From the NCBI GenBank assembly GCA_002720865.1, contig PBIO01000014.1, forward strand, positions 682,001-746,000: a stretch of DNA of 64,000 nucleotides. The letters run 5' to 3'. This DNA is from Halobacteriovorax sp. Its GTDB lineage: Bacteria; Bdellovibrionota; Bacteriovoracia; Bacteriovoracales; Bacteriovoracaceae. This document shows, piece after piece, positions 39,968-49,441 of the stretch (within the stretch, counting starts at the first letter, position 1; each line of letters starts with the position of its first letter). Made by a program: the position numbers and the translations under genes. A model generated the notes under the pieces. It did no database searches. It was not told the DNA's origin and worked only from the letters and a program-made list of their open reading frames with translations.

Positions 39968-42262
39968 ATGCCACGTAGAGAGACCCTTCTCAACGGATTT
40001 CTATTACTTCTTGCGAACTTGCTAATGGCGAGTTCGGTTTTTGCTATTGAAGATATTGGTCCAAGAAAAAATCTATTCCGCATTGATGACATCGATGTCG
40101 TCGGAATTAAGAAAGTAGAAAAAGAAGCTATTCTTGAAAAAATAAATGTTAAACCAGGAATGCGTTTAGATAATTATGTTCTTAAAAGAGACTTAGAAAA
40201 AATCTACTCCCTAAAATATTTTGAATTCGTAGAAGCTCATCACAAAGTTAGAGCTGGGAAGAATACACTTGTATTTAAAGTAAAAGAAAAACCAATAGTC
40301 GCAAAAATCGTTTTAGAAGGAAATAGAGAGATAGATGAAGAAGATATTGTGAGTCAGATGAAAACCAAGGAGTTTTCAATTCTGGACATCAATACTCTTC
40401 AAACAGATGTGGGAGCTATTCAAAAACATTACGAGGAAAAAGGATTTTACCTCGCGACAGTAAATTATAGTATCAAGCAAATTAATACTGAAAACGTCGA
40501 AGTTACTTTTAAAATTAGAGAATACGATAAGGTTAGAGTTAAGCAGGTCGTGTTTCTAGGAAATAAGGCCTTTAGCGACGGTCAGCTTAAGGATATAATG
40601 GAGACGAGGGAAGAATCCCTATTTTCCTTTATGTCAGGCTCAGGAAACTTCAAGGAATTTAACTTTCAGACAGATATTGAAAGGCTTAAGTACTTCTATA
40701 AAACTAAAGGTTACTTGCAAGTTAACGTAGGTAACCCTGAAATTACCGTTAGCGATGATAAGAAGTGGGTCTTTATCACAGTAAAAGTGACAGAAGGGCC
40801 TCAGTTTACAGTTAATAGTGTGACTTTTCAGGGAGAGATTCTCTTTCCAGAAGAAGAGCTTCGTAAAGAAGTTAGAATGAAAGAAGGGACAACATACTCA
40901 GAAGAACTACTAAGATTAGATATTCAAAAACTAACTGAGATGTATCAGGATGAAGGCTATGCCTTTGCAAACGTACTAAGAACTCTTCACGTTGTACCAG
41001 GTGAAAATAAAGTTGATGTTGAGTTTTCTTTTGAGAAAGGAAAGATGGCTTACTTCGGTAAGATCATTGTTAAGGGTAATACTAAAACTCGTGACAAGGT
41101 TGTAAGAAGAGAGCTTCGAATAATTGAGGGCGCCAGGTTTAGTGGTTCCGATCTTAGAAGATCAAAAGAAAATGTTAATAGGTTAGGATTCTTTGAACCA
41201 AATAGCGTAGTTTTCAATACCGTTTCTCCAAAAGGAAAAGATGATGTTTTGGATGTTGAAATCAATGTAAAGGAAAGGAATACAGGACAAATCTCTCTTG
41301 GTGCAGGTTACTCAACGGCGACAGGAGGTTTTTTACAGGCTTCGATTGCTCAAACCAATTTTAGAGGACTGGGTCAGAATTTAAGTTTCAGTCTCTCTTT
41401 ATCCGACTCAAATAAAACTTATAATTTAGGATTTACTGAACCCTATCTCTTTGATTCAAAATGGACAGCTGGCTTTGATGTCTTTCGTCAGCAAAATGAA
41501 ACGAGTGAGTCGTTCAGCTTTCGTAAAGATGGTTTCGCTTTAAGAGTAGGATATCCTATTTTTGATTACACACGTCTCTTTTTAACCTACAAGCTTGAAG
41601 ATACAGAAATTAAGGCCGTTAACGATCCATCAGTTGATGAAAAAGTTGAAAATGGAATTGCCTCTTCAGTGAAGACGAGTTTAGTTAGAGATAAGCGAGA
41701 TAACAGAATGGAGCCTAAGAATGGTTACTACTTATCTGTTTCAACAGAGTACGCCGGTGTTGGTGGTGATAAGAAATGGTGGAAAAATGATTTAGACGCC
41801 AGATATTTTAAAAACTTTTATGGAGACTTCGTCTTTCGATCCCGTTGGTACACTTCAAAACTTGAAAAGCAAAACGGACAGGCCATTCCAAGAACTGAAA
41901 AGTTTACTCTTGGTGGTGCTCGTAACCTTAGAGGCTTTAGTTTTGAGGCCGTAGGACCAAAAACAACTGGTACAAAAAACGGGATTACAAGAACCTTTAA
42001 TTCAGGATCACTATTTGCGAGTTATACCTCACTTGAAATAGAGCACCCTTTAGCCAGGGAAGCAGGACTCAAATGGGTTGTGTTTATGGATGCTGGGGAT
42101 GCCCAGGCCATTGATGACTTTGATATTCACCTAGATTGGGGCTTCGGTTTTAGATGGTTCTCCCCAATCGGTGTTTTACGCTTTGAATTTGGGTATCCGT
42201 TGAACCATAAATCGACGAATCCAGGTAGCCAATTTCATTTTGATATAGGACAATTATTCTAG
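39968..42262 (+). CDS. bamA: Outer membrane protein assembly factor BamA
   Basis: This 764-residue Omp85 protein folds beta-barrel proteins into the outer membrane. A signal peptide ends near SSVFAIED. Five POTRA domains follow (about 35-430; for example FRIDDIDVVGIKKVEKEAIL and PIVAKIVLEGNREIDEEDIV), then the 16-strand barrel with the lid-locking LGGARNLRGFSFEAVGP loop (VRGF/Y-type motif as LRGF) and the signature WVVFMDAGDAQ. It ends in HFDIGQLF, with the expected terminal Phe. AGAGGGA precedes the ATG. skp follows after 32 bases. Confidence 0.97.
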   Translation: MPRRETLLNGFLLLLANLLMASSVFAIEDIGPRKNLFRIDDIDVVGIKKVEKEAILEKINVKPGMRLDNYVLKRDLEKIYSLKYFEFVEAHHKVRAGKNTLVFKVKEKPIVAKIVLEGNREIDEEDIVSQMKTKEFSILDINTLQTDVGAIQKHYEEKGFYLATVNYSIKQINTENVEVTFKIREYDKVRVKQVVFLGNKAFSDGQLKDIMETREESLFSFMSGSGNFKEFNFQTDIERLKYFYKTKGYLQVNVGNPEITVSDDKKWVFITVKVTEGPQFTVNSVTFQGEILFPEEELRKEVRMKEGTTYSEELLRLDIQKLTEMYQDEGYAFANVLRTLHVVPGENKVDVEFSFEKGKMAYFGKIIVKGNTKTRDKVVRRELRIIEGARFSGSDLRRSKENVNRLGFFEPNSVVFNTVSPKGKDDVLDVEINVKERNTGQISLGAGYSTATGGFLQASIAQTNFRGLGQNLSFSLSLSDSNKTYNLGFTEPYLFDSKWTAGFDVFRQQNETSESFSFRKDGFALRVGYPIFDYTRLFLTYKLEDTEIKAVNDPSVDEKVENGIASSVKTSLVRDKRDNRMEPKNGYYLSVSTEYAGVGGDKKWWKNDLDARYFKNFYGDFVFRSRWYTSKLEKQNGQAIPRTEKFTLGGARNLRGFSFEAVGPKTTGTKNGITRTFNSGSLFASYTSLEIEHPLAREAGLKWVVFMDAGDAQAIDDFDIHLDWGFGFRWFSPIGVLRFEFGYPLNHKSTNPGSQFHFDIGQLF

Positions 42263-42294
42263 ACTTTTGCAGTGTTTTTTAGGAGCGCGTCAAT

Positions 42295-42807
42295 ATGAGA
42301 AATTCAGTATTGTTATTCATGGTTTTTAGCCTTTTTATTTCAACTCCAGTTTATGCCAAGTTTGTTGTTGGCAAGGTGGATATTCAAAGAATTCTACTTT
42401 CGGTTAAAGAAGGTAAGAGGGTAAGGAGTCAGCTTAAGAAAAAATTTGAGGAGAAACAAAAAGTTCTCAAAAAAGAAGAAAGTGCGATTCGAAAAGAACA
42501 AGAGAACTTTGAAAAAAGAAAAAATCTACTAAGTGATAAGAAAAAAGCCGAAGGTGGACAGAAGATCCAAGAGAAAATTCTTAGGCTTCAACAAAAATCA
42601 GTTAAATACCAAAAAGAAATGCAAGGAATGGAAAATAAATTAAAAAAACCAATCCTTGAAAAGCTGAAACTTGTTATCGATCAAGTTTCAAAGAAGTCCG
42701 GTGTGGATATTACTTTCGAAGTTAGTACGGCTCCGGTTGTTTACGCAAAGTCATCTAAGGACCTAACAAATGACGTTATTAAAGCGTACGATAAAAAGCA
42801 TAAATAA
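42295..42807 (+). CDS. skp: Periplasmic chaperone Skp/OmpH
   Basis: This 170-residue chaperone holds unfolded outer membrane proteins. A signal peptide ends at PVYA; the mature part starts KFVVGKVDIQRILLSVKEGK, then forms long charged helices (residues 35-125) that build the tentacles, and a C-terminal strand segment. AGGAGCG precedes the ATG. Its place after bamA is the usual one. Confidence 0.92.
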   Translation: MRNSVLLFMVFSLFISTPVYAKFVVGKVDIQRILLSVKEGKRVRSQLKKKFEEKQKVLKKEESAIRKEQENFEKRKNLLSDKKKAEGGQKIQEKILRLQQKSVKYQKEMQGMENKLKKPILEKLKLVIDQVSKKSGVDITFEVSTAPVVYAKSSKDLTNDVIKAYDKKHK

Positions 42808-42833
42808 TTTTTTGAATTAAATAATTTGAGGGT

Positions 42834-42856
42834 AGGGGGAACTATATGTTCCCCCT
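42834..42856 (+). promoter_or_regulatory. Hairpin in front of lpxD
   Basis: AGGGGGAAC (42834-42842) and GTTCCCCCT (42848-42856) are perfect 9-bp complements around TATAT. The hairpin ends six bases before the lpxD start codon. It contains the only G-rich, SD-like run nearby, so folding could block ribosome entry; as a terminator it lacks a U-tract. Confidence 0.5.
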
Positions 42857-42862
42857 TACTAT

Positions 42863-43861
42863 ATGAGACTTATGAAATTTGAAGATCTTCAAAAAATAGT
42901 TCCAGATTTAAAATTAATTACAGGTAGTAATTCAACTTCAGAAATTAGCTGTATTTGTGATTTAGACTTTCCCGTTTTAAACGGACTACTTTTTATAAAA
43001 AATAAAAAGTACTTAGACAGAGTTCTGGATTCTGAATTACCAATAATAGGAATTCTACTCAGTGAAAAATTAGAGTCTGAAGCTTCGAGTTTAAAAAAAT
43101 TTGAGCCACTATTTATAGCTAAGGCAAGTAATATTGAGCTGGCCGTAAGCCACCTCTCAAAGCCTTTTTATGATTTAAAGTATTCTTCAATCCTGCAGGC
43201 ACCGGCTAAGGTCGCCGCCAGTGCTAAAGTTCATGATGGAGCATTTGTTGGTAAAAACGTGTCCATTGGTGAAAATAGTGTTCTATATCCAGGTGCTGTG
43301 GTTATGGACAACTCTGTGATTGGTTCTAATTGTGTTCTTTATCCGAATACAAGTATCTATCCATTTGTTGAAATAGGAGATGATGTTCGAATTCACTCTG
43401 GCTCTGTAATAGGTGCTGACGGATTTGGTTATAATCATGATTCTGGAGTCCACCATAAAGTATGGCATATGGGTGGGGTTAAAATTGGAAACCACGTAGA
43501 GGTTGGTGCCAATTCTCAAATTGATGGTGGAACTTTTTCTCCAACCATAATCGGAGAGGGATCAAAATTAGATAATAATGTACAAATCGGTCACAACTGT
43601 CATTTAGGCAGAGGTGTTATGATCTGTGGTCATGTGGCCATTGGTGGAAGCTCTCATTTAGATGACTTCACCGTCTTTGGCGGTAAATCAGGAATGGGCG
43701 ACAATATGAAACTTGGAAAAGGCTGCCAAGTGGCGGGCGGTGCCCTCGTCAATACAGATTGGCCGGACGGAACGGTTTTAGGTGGTCACCCCGCTAGACC
43801 TCTTAAAGAATGGATGCGTGGAATCGCTTTCGTTAGAAAAGAGTCTTTAAAAAAGAAGTGA
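42863..43861 (+). CDS. lpxD: UDP-3-O-acylglucosamine N-acyltransferase LpxD
   Basis: This 332-residue enzyme adds the second acyl chain in lipid A synthesis. An N-terminal uridine-binding domain (about 1-105) is followed by the left-handed beta helix of hexapeptide repeats (VHDGAFVGKNVSIGENSV and on) with the catalytic histidine in NVQIGHNCHLG (H244), and a short helical end. ATG 42863 or ATG 42872 could be the start; neither has a clear ribosome binding site. fabZ follows after seven bases. Confidence 0.95.
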   Translation: MRLMKFEDLQKIVPDLKLITGSNSTSEISCICDLDFPVLNGLLFIKNKKYLDRVLDSELPIIGILLSEKLESEASSLKKFEPLFIAKASNIELAVSHLSKPFYDLKYSSILQAPAKVAASAKVHDGAFVGKNVSIGENSVLYPGAVVMDNSVIGSNCVLYPNTSIYPFVEIGDDVRIHSGSVIGADGFGYNHDSGVHHKVWHMGGVKIGNHVEVGANSQIDGGTFSPTIIGEGSKLDNNVQIGHNCHLGRGVMICGHVAIGGSSHLDDFTVFGGKSGMGDNMKLGKGCQVAGGALVNTDWPDGTVLGGHPARPLKEWMRGIAFVRKESLKKK

Positions 43862-43868
43862 GGATTTT

Positions 43869-44357
43869 ATGTTGATGAATAAAGAACAAGTCATGCAGTT
43901 TCTACCCCATAGGGATCCTTTTCTCTTTATTGATTCGGTTGAGTCTGTGGAATACCCTGGGTTAGACCTTAAAGATGGAGAAGTGATAGCGGCAAAAGAT
44001 ACTGTAAACTCTGAAGTTATTGCCCACTATAGAACAAAAAAAGATCACCCCATATTTGCAGGTCACTTTCCTGGAAACCCCGTTTTACCTGGGGTTGTTC
44101 AAGTTGAAATGATGGCTCAAGCGGCAGCCTTTGGATTAATTAAAACGGTAAAAGATCCTAGTGATAGCAATATGGAGGTGGCTTTGATTTCAGTAAGTAA
44201 TGCAAAGTTTAGAAAACCAATTGGCCCTGAAATGGATTTGATAATTAAATCAAAAAGCATTAAATGCCGAGGTCCATTTGCTACTTATGAGTGTGAGCTC
44301 CATTGTGGAGAAACATTAATGTCAGAAGCCACTGTAATGGCCACTGTTAAATTATAG
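43869..44357 (+). CDS. fabZ: 3-hydroxyacyl-ACP dehydratase FabZ
   Basis: This 162-residue hot-dog-fold enzyme removes water from 3-hydroxyacyl-ACP, drawing on the same substrate pool as LpxA and LpxD. FLPHRDPFLFIDSV opens the fold and the catalytic motif GHFPGNPVLPGVVQVEMMAQ contains H66 and E80. It is a little longer than usual (145-150) because of an inserted loop after residue 28. GAGGA precedes the ATG. Confidence 0.95.
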   Translation: MLMNKEQVMQFLPHRDPFLFIDSVESVEYPGLDLKDGEVIAAKDTVNSEVIAHYRTKKDHPIFAGHFPGNPVLPGVVQVEMMAQAAAFGLIKTVKDPSDSNMEVALISVSNAKFRKPIGPEMDLIIKSKSIKCRGPFATYECELHCGETLMSEATVMATVKL

Positions 44358-44365
44358 GATTTTAA

Positions 44366-45157
44366 ATGAGCAATATTCATCCAACTGCAATTATAAGTGA
44401 CTCAGCAAAGATCGGTGAAAATGTATCAATCGGACCTTATTCCATCATAGGCGAAGGTGTTGAACTTGGTGATAATTGTAAAGTTCATGGTCATGTTATT
44501 TTAGATGGGATTCTTAAGGCTGGAAGTAATAATGAGTTTTTTCAGTTTTGTTCTATAGGAGCACCTCCTCAGGATAAAACATATAAAGACGAACCTACGG
44601 AAACCGTTATTGGAGATAATAATCTCTTTAGAGAGTATGTATCCATTCACAGAGGAACACTTAAAGAAAACAAGGTAACAAAAGTTGGTGACCGAAATAT
44701 GTTTATGGCCCATGTTCATCTAGGTCATGATGTGAGTGTTGGAAGTGATTGTATATTTGCTAACTCTACTAATTTGGCGGGCCATGTAAAAATTGGCGAC
44801 AAAGTCATTATTGGTGGTGGCTGTAATATTTCTCAATTCGTTTCACTAGGGCGAGGTGCCTACTTAGGTGGAGCTTCTGCTGTCGATAGAGATATTCCAC
44901 TTTTTTGTACGGGCTATGGAAATAGAGTGAGATTAAAAGGGATAAATATAATTGGTCTCAGAAGAAACGGTTACGCCAAGAATATTGTTTCTGAAGTTGT
45001 AGACTTTTATAGGATGATGGAATCAAACGCACTGTCTCCTAGGGCTTTTATTGATCATGCTGAATTGATGGAAGAGTTCAAGGATAACGAAATCATAAAT
45101 GAAATGGCTGCTGAGATAAGAAGAAGTGAAGTAGGAATTGCTCCGTTTATGTCTTAA
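44366..45157 (+). CDS. lpxA: UDP-GlcNAc acyltransferase LpxA
   Basis: This 263-residue acyltransferase makes the first committed transfer in lipid A synthesis. It begins with hexapeptide repeats (IHPTAIISDSAKIGENVSIG), contains the conserved insertion EYVSIHRGTLKENKVTKVGD, the active-site stretch MFMAHVHLGHDV, and a helical C-terminal domain (INIIGLRRNGYAKNIVSEVV). Length and motifs are standard. AGGA precedes the ATG. Confidence 0.96.
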   Translation: MSNIHPTAIISDSAKIGENVSIGPYSIIGEGVELGDNCKVHGHVILDGILKAGSNNEFFQFCSIGAPPQDKTYKDEPTETVIGDNNLFREYVSIHRGTLKENKVTKVGDRNMFMAHVHLGHDVSVGSDCIFANSTNLAGHVKIGDKVIIGGGCNISQFVSLGRGAYLGGASAVDRDIPLFCTGYGNRVRLKGINIIGLRRNGYAKNIVSEVVDFYRMMESNALSPRAFIDHAELMEEFKDNEIINEMAAEIRRSEVGIAPFMS

Positions 45158-45166
45158 GGAAACCTT

Positions 45167-46120
45167 TTGAAAAAAGTTAAAGTTGCCGTAATTGGCTGTG
45201 GATATTTAGGACGATGGCATGTTGAAAAGGCAATCTCACTTGAAGATGCTGAACTTGTTGCTATTGTTGAAAACTCGCAAGAAGGTAAGAGTAGGGCCAG
45301 TGAGCTATTCCCTGACGTAAGAATTGAGCTTGATCTTTCAGAAGTTTTAAATGACATAGATGCTGCAATTGTAGCCACACCAACGTCTACACATTATAGC
45401 TTAGTAAATAATCTTATAAATGCTGGGAAACATGTGTTTTGTGAGAAACCTCTTACGAGTTCTCTTGAAGATGCAATCAAACTTAACCAAATAAAGTTAC
45501 CAAACAATCTTGTCCTTCAAGTAGGGCATAGTGAAAGATTTCACAATGTTTGGAAAACAATAAAAAGTGATAGCGAGTTAAAGCAATTCTTCGACGATAA
45601 GGCATGTATTACTATTGACCGATATGCTCCCTTTAAAGGAAGAGCTACTGACGTAGATGTGGTTAGTGACTTAATGATTCATGATTTAGATTTACTTTGG
45701 CATTTGTTTGAAGAAGAGCCTAAAGATGTGTATGCCGCTGGACATAAAATAAATACCAACAAGTGGGACCATGTTACTGCCGTCGTTAATTTTTCATCAG
45801 GACGAAGAGCGATACTTATTTGTGGTAGGGGGCATGTAGAAGAACAAAGAAAAGTTCAAATTATTGGAAAAAGAGGAACTTTATTAATCGATCTCATGAA
45901 TTACTCTTATTCCTACGCAAGCCCCGGGGCAACACCTGAAAATATTGTTAAAAAGTCGTATGAAAAAGCAGACCATCTACTAGAGGAACAAAAGCTTTTT
46001 TATAGCTCAATTCTGAAAAATTTAGAGTCTCCAGTATCAATGTCAGATGGGATAAAGGCCGTGACTTGGGTAGATGCCGTTCAAAGATCATTGGAAAGCG
46101 GAAAGGCCGAACCTCTATAA
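45167..46120 (+). CDS. Gfo/Idh/MocA-family oxidoreductase in the lipid A operon
   Basis: This 317-residue NAD(P)-dependent oxidoreductase has the Rossmann motif VAVIGCGYLGRWHVEKAI, the family loop VATPTSTHYSLVNNLINAGK and the catalytic EKP in VFCEKPLTSS (93-95), followed by the beta-sheet domain. TTG 45167 follows AAGGAAAC. It lies between lpxA and lpxB. In some bacteria a family member next to lpxA (GnnA) oxidises the 3-position of UDP-GlcNAc for amide-linked lipid A, but its partner aminotransferase GnnB is not seen in this window. The substrate is thus unknown; a nucleotide-sugar is likely. Confidence 0.9.
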   Translation: MKKVKVAVIGCGYLGRWHVEKAISLEDAELVAIVENSQEGKSRASELFPDVRIELDLSEVLNDIDAAIVATPTSTHYSLVNNLINAGKHVFCEKPLTSSLEDAIKLNQIKLPNNLVLQVGHSERFHNVWKTIKSDSELKQFFDDKACITIDRYAPFKGRATDVDVVSDLMIHDLDLLWHLFEEEPKDVYAAGHKINTNKWDHVTAVVNFSSGRRAILICGRGHVEEQRKVQIIGKRGTLLIDLMNYSYSYASPGATPENIVKKSYEKADHLLEEQKLFYSSILKNLESPVSMSDGIKAVTWVDAVQRSLESGKAEPL

Positions 46121-46122
46121 TT

Positions 46123-47283
46123 ATGGAAACTCCAAATTGTCTTATTATTGCAGGTGAAAAGTCAGGAGAAGAGCATGCCATCAGCTTCTTTGATGATATT
46201 TCTAAAGATTGCGATAAACTTGAATTTTGGGGTGTTGGCGGGGAGCTACTAAAAGAAAAAGGTGTTTCTCTTCTCTATCACTTAAAAGATTTTAGTAGCT
46301 GGGGCTTTAGTGAAGTTATTTTTAAAATTCCCTTTTATAAAAAAGCTCTTGAAAAAATGGAGTCAGAAGTAGAGAGAAGGGGAACCAAAGTTGCCATTCT
46401 TATAGACTTTCAAGATTTCAACCTAAGACTGGCCAAAAGGTTAAGTAAAAAAGGTGTGAGAATACTTTATTACGTGGCTCCTCAGGCATGGGCCTGGAAG
46501 CCTTGGCGAGCAAAGGCACTTGAGAAGGCCGTTCACACTTTATTTACGATCATCCCTTTTGAAAAAAAATGGTTTAATGATAGAGGTGTAAAGAGAGTTT
46601 ATGGGGTAAACCATCCCGTATACCTTACTTATAAAGAGGAGCTTTCAAGAGAACTTCCAGAGCGCAGTTTTGAATCGATGGAAGATGAGATTAACCTCCT
46701 CATTTTACCTGGATCTAGAAACTTTGAAGTTAAGAACTTACTTCCTGAGTATATTAAGTCATTAATTAATTTGAGAAAAAAAAGAAAAGTAAGGGCCTTA
46801 TTAGTAAAATCTCCAAACGTTGATGAAAAACTATATGAGCCATACGCGAAATATTTTGATGAAATCTATCCAGATACAAGCTTAACTACCGCACTTAAGA
46901 AAGCTCATCTTTGCTTGGCAGCAAGTGGAACCGTGACTTTAACCTGTAGCCTTTTTGAAGTACCTACAATCGTTTGTTATAAGACTTCACTTTTAAATGA
47001 ATTCATCTTCTATACGTTTGTTAATTATAAGGGATTTATTTCGTTGGCAAATATTGTTCATGAAGAAGAGGTTTACCCTGAATTAATTCAAGAGAGAGTA
47101 GACCAGACTAACTTAAATAAACAATTAGAAAAATGGTGTAACAGTCGTGAGGCCTATTCAGCACTTAAATCAAAATTAAAATTAACAAAAGAAATGTTAA
47201 AGGGAGATGGGTCAAACCCCGGCCTTTATATGGCTGAGGTTATTAATGAAGCTTATTCTAAAAAGAGGGCTTCATCATGTTAG
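46123..47283 (+). CDS. lpxB: Lipid-A-disaccharide synthase LpxB
   Basis: This 386-residue GT19 glycosyltransferase joins 2,3-diacyl-GlcN-1-P and its UDP form. METPNCLIIAGEKSGEEHA opens the N-terminal Rossmann fold; GVGGELLKEKGVSLLYHLKD, YVAPQAWAWKPWRAKAL and ILPGSRNFEVKNLLPEY are LpxB hallmarks. ATG 46123 is chosen two bases after the preceding stop; the frame is open from 46066 but would overlap the oxidoreductase gene. It overlaps lpxK by seven bases. Confidence 0.95.
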   Translation: METPNCLIIAGEKSGEEHAISFFDDISKDCDKLEFWGVGGELLKEKGVSLLYHLKDFSSWGFSEVIFKIPFYKKALEKMESEVERRGTKVAILIDFQDFNLRLAKRLSKKGVRILYYVAPQAWAWKPWRAKALEKAVHTLFTIIPFEKKWFNDRGVKRVYGVNHPVYLTYKEELSRELPERSFESMEDEINLLILPGSRNFEVKNLLPEYIKSLINLRKKRKVRALLVKSPNVDEKLYEPYAKYFDEIYPDTSLTTALKKAHLCLAASGTVTLTCSLFEVPTIVCYKTSLLNEFIFYTFVNYKGFISLANIVHEEEVYPELIQERVDQTNLNKQLEKWCNSREAYSALKSKLKLTKEMLKGDGSNPGLYMAEVINEAYSKKRASSC

Positions 47284-48332
47284 GTCTGTATAAAGTTTTT
47301 AATATCTTTTTATACCCTCTATCTCTAGTTTGGGAATGGTCTTATAGACTTAGAAGATTCTTTTTCACTTACGATGTCTTTAAGTCTAATGAATATCATG
47401 TCCCTATCATCTCTGTTGGGAATGTTACTTTTGGTGGAACTGGAAAGACCCCTTTCACCATGTGGCTATCAGAGTATTTAGGATCTAAAGAAAAACAGGT
47501 CATGATTTTGATGAGAGGCTATAAGGGACGACTTGAGAACTCTAGTGGAATTATCAAAGCCGATAGAAAGCTTGGATTTAGCCCAAAAGACTTTGGTGAC
47601 GAAGCCTTATTGCTGGCAAGGAGACTTTCAAATGCATCTATTGTAGTTGGAAAGAAAAGGTCTAAAAACCTAGAATATTATTTTCCTAGAGTTAAACCTG
47701 ATGTTGTTTTACTTGACGATGGTCACCAACATTTAAATATCAAAAGAGGCTTAAATATAGTTCTTTTCGATGCCCTTATGCCACTTAATAGATATAAGGT
47801 TGCTCCGATGGGGTATATGAGAGAAGGTTTTAGGGCCTTGCTCGATGCCGACTTGGTTATTATTGGAAGAGTCGATCAGGTAGACCCCACTCAGCTATTA
47901 GAATTAAAAAAGCTGGTGGAAAAACATCTACCTTCTAATGTTCCAATTGCCGAAATGAGGTACCGTCCCCGTGGATTTTACTCTTCTACTTACCAGAGAA
48001 AATTTCATTTAAGAGAAATTACAGGGAAGAAAGTTATTTGCGTCGCTGGTATTGCTTCACCAGTTTCATTTTTTAATTTAATTGATTCACTTGGGGCAGA
48101 GATTGTTAAAACAGAATCTTTTCCCGACCATCATGATTTTAACCTCGATGATCTTACTCAGATATTAGAGTTAGCAGAACAATATGATGCCTATGTCGTT
48201 ACAACCGAGAAGGACATGGTTAAAATGAGAAAGATTGCAGAAGATCCAAGGATCCTCTATTTGGAAATCCAAGTAGAATTTCTAAACGGAGAAGATTTAG
48301 TTAAAGAAGCAGTAGATAAGGTAGTTAATTAG
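47277..48332 (+). CDS. lpxK: Tetraacyldisaccharide 4'-kinase LpxK
   Basis: This 351-residue membrane-associated kinase phosphorylates the lipid A disaccharide. The N-terminal membrane-facing helix (LYPLSLVWEWSYRLRRFFF) precedes the P-loop VGNVTFGGTGKTPFTMWL, then VVLLDDGHQHLNIKRGLN with the catalytic Asp/His, and FPDHHDFNLDDLTQI. Length is typical. It is translationally coupled to both neighbours. Confidence 0.95.
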   Translation: MLGLYKVFNIFLYPLSLVWEWSYRLRRFFFTYDVFKSNEYHVPIISVGNVTFGGTGKTPFTMWLSEYLGSKEKQVMILMRGYKGRLENSSGIIKADRKLGFSPKDFGDEALLLARRLSNASIVVGKKRSKNLEYYFPRVKPDVVLLDDGHQHLNIKRGLNIVLFDALMPLNRYKVAPMGYMREGFRALLDADLVIIGRVDQVDPTQLLELKKLVEKHLPSNVPIAEMRYRPRGFYSSTYQRKFHLREITGKKVICVAGIASPVSFFNLIDSLGAEIVKTESFPDHHDFNLDDLTQILELAEQYDAYVVTTEKDMVKMRKIAEDPRILYLEIQVEFLNGEDLVKEAVDKVVN

Positions 48333-49441
48333 TGCGTTTTTTATTATTGGCATTCTTTTTATTAGGTTGTGCTTCAAATGAAGACAAAGTTTTTGTCGAT
48401 CAGGTTTCTCCTGATCTTGTGGAAACGTTTAAAATCGAAAATGAAAAATTTAAAAAGTTTGTTATTGTTAATAAAAAGCCAGATAAGGAAAAGCCACTCG
48501 TAAAGAAGAGTGGCACCACTAAAAAAGAATCTAAGTCTAATCAGGAAAAACCTCAACCCGTATTAAAAATCACTAAAAAGAAAGACGTTATTGAAATTCC
48601 AGAGGCTCCAGATGAAGCTCCTGAAAAAACAGATGTTAAAAAGAAGGCGGAATATCCAGAAGATTATCCTGAAGAATTAAAGAAAATAGATCGAGAATCA
48701 GAGAAAACTTGGAAAAACTATACTCCTTTTTACCGAATAGGAGAGGAATTTGTCTTTGCCATTAATTACCTCGGAATCACCGCGGGACATGTGCGTTTTA
48801 TAACTAATGGTGGTTTGAAAATAGCAGGAAGAGACGCGCTTCACTTTAGAGCACTCTTTAAGACCAGTAAGTTTTATAAATATATATATGAGGCAGATGA
48901 TATGGTTGAAACCTATGTCTCAGCTGATAAGTTTTTACCTATTAAGTATTCTCTAGTTCAAAGAGAGTCTAATAAAGATGTTGATGATCTTCAGCTCTTT
49001 GATCATGAAGAGAAAAAGACTTATATGTTTTATAAAAGATTTAAAAAGAAAAATAATCAGTTAACAAAAAAAGAAAAAGAAGCCTTTTTAACAAAATATT
49101 TCCAAGATTTCATGTCTACTCTCTTCTTTGTAAGAGGATTGCCACTTAAAAAGGGAGACGTTTATAAGTTTCCAGTTTACACGAGAGGAAAGTTTTGGCG
49201 CTTAGACGTAAAGGTAGCGAGTGTAAAAGATAATATTAAAGTTATGGGTAAGTGGAGGGATGCTATTCGATTGGATACCATCGCTCATCCTCCGAAATCT
49301 GATAAGAAAAAGTCAAAAAGCACAATTAGCTTTTGGTACTCTAATGATTCTGAAAGGATCTTTCTCAAGCTAGAAGCAAAACTTAAGTTTGGTGCCGTAG
49401 AAGGAGAAATTGAAGAGCATATTCCAGGACGAAGACCGTGA
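48332..49441 (+). CDS. DUF3108-domain lipoprotein
   Basis: This 369-residue protein has a lipobox (AFFLLGCAS, Cys13), a Lys/Pro/Glu-rich spacer to about residue 130, and a C-terminal beta-rich domain that I read as DUF3108 (GEEFVFAINYLGITAGHVRF, then AGRDALHFRALFKTSKFY, and SFWYSNDSERIFLKLEAK). DUF3108 proteins are periplasmic or outer membrane associated; their role is not established. GTG 48332 overlaps the lpxK stop by one base. Its place suggests envelope or LPS work. Confidence 0.85.
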   Translation: MRFLLLAFFLLGCASNEDKVFVDQVSPDLVETFKIENEKFKKFVIVNKKPDKEKPLVKKSGTTKKESKSNQEKPQPVLKITKKKDVIEIPEAPDEAPEKTDVKKKAEYPEDYPEELKKIDRESEKTWKNYTPFYRIGEEFVFAINYLGITAGHVRFITNGGLKIAGRDALHFRALFKTSKFYKYIYEADDMVETYVSADKFLPIKYSLVQRESNKDVDDLQLFDHEEKKTYMFYKRFKKKNNQLTKKEKEAFLTKYFQDFMSTLFFVRGLPLKKGDVYKFPVYTRGKFWRLDVKVASVKDNIKVMGKWRDAIRLDTIAHPPKSDKKKSKSTISFWYSNDSERIFLKLEAKLKFGAVEGEIEEHIPGRRP

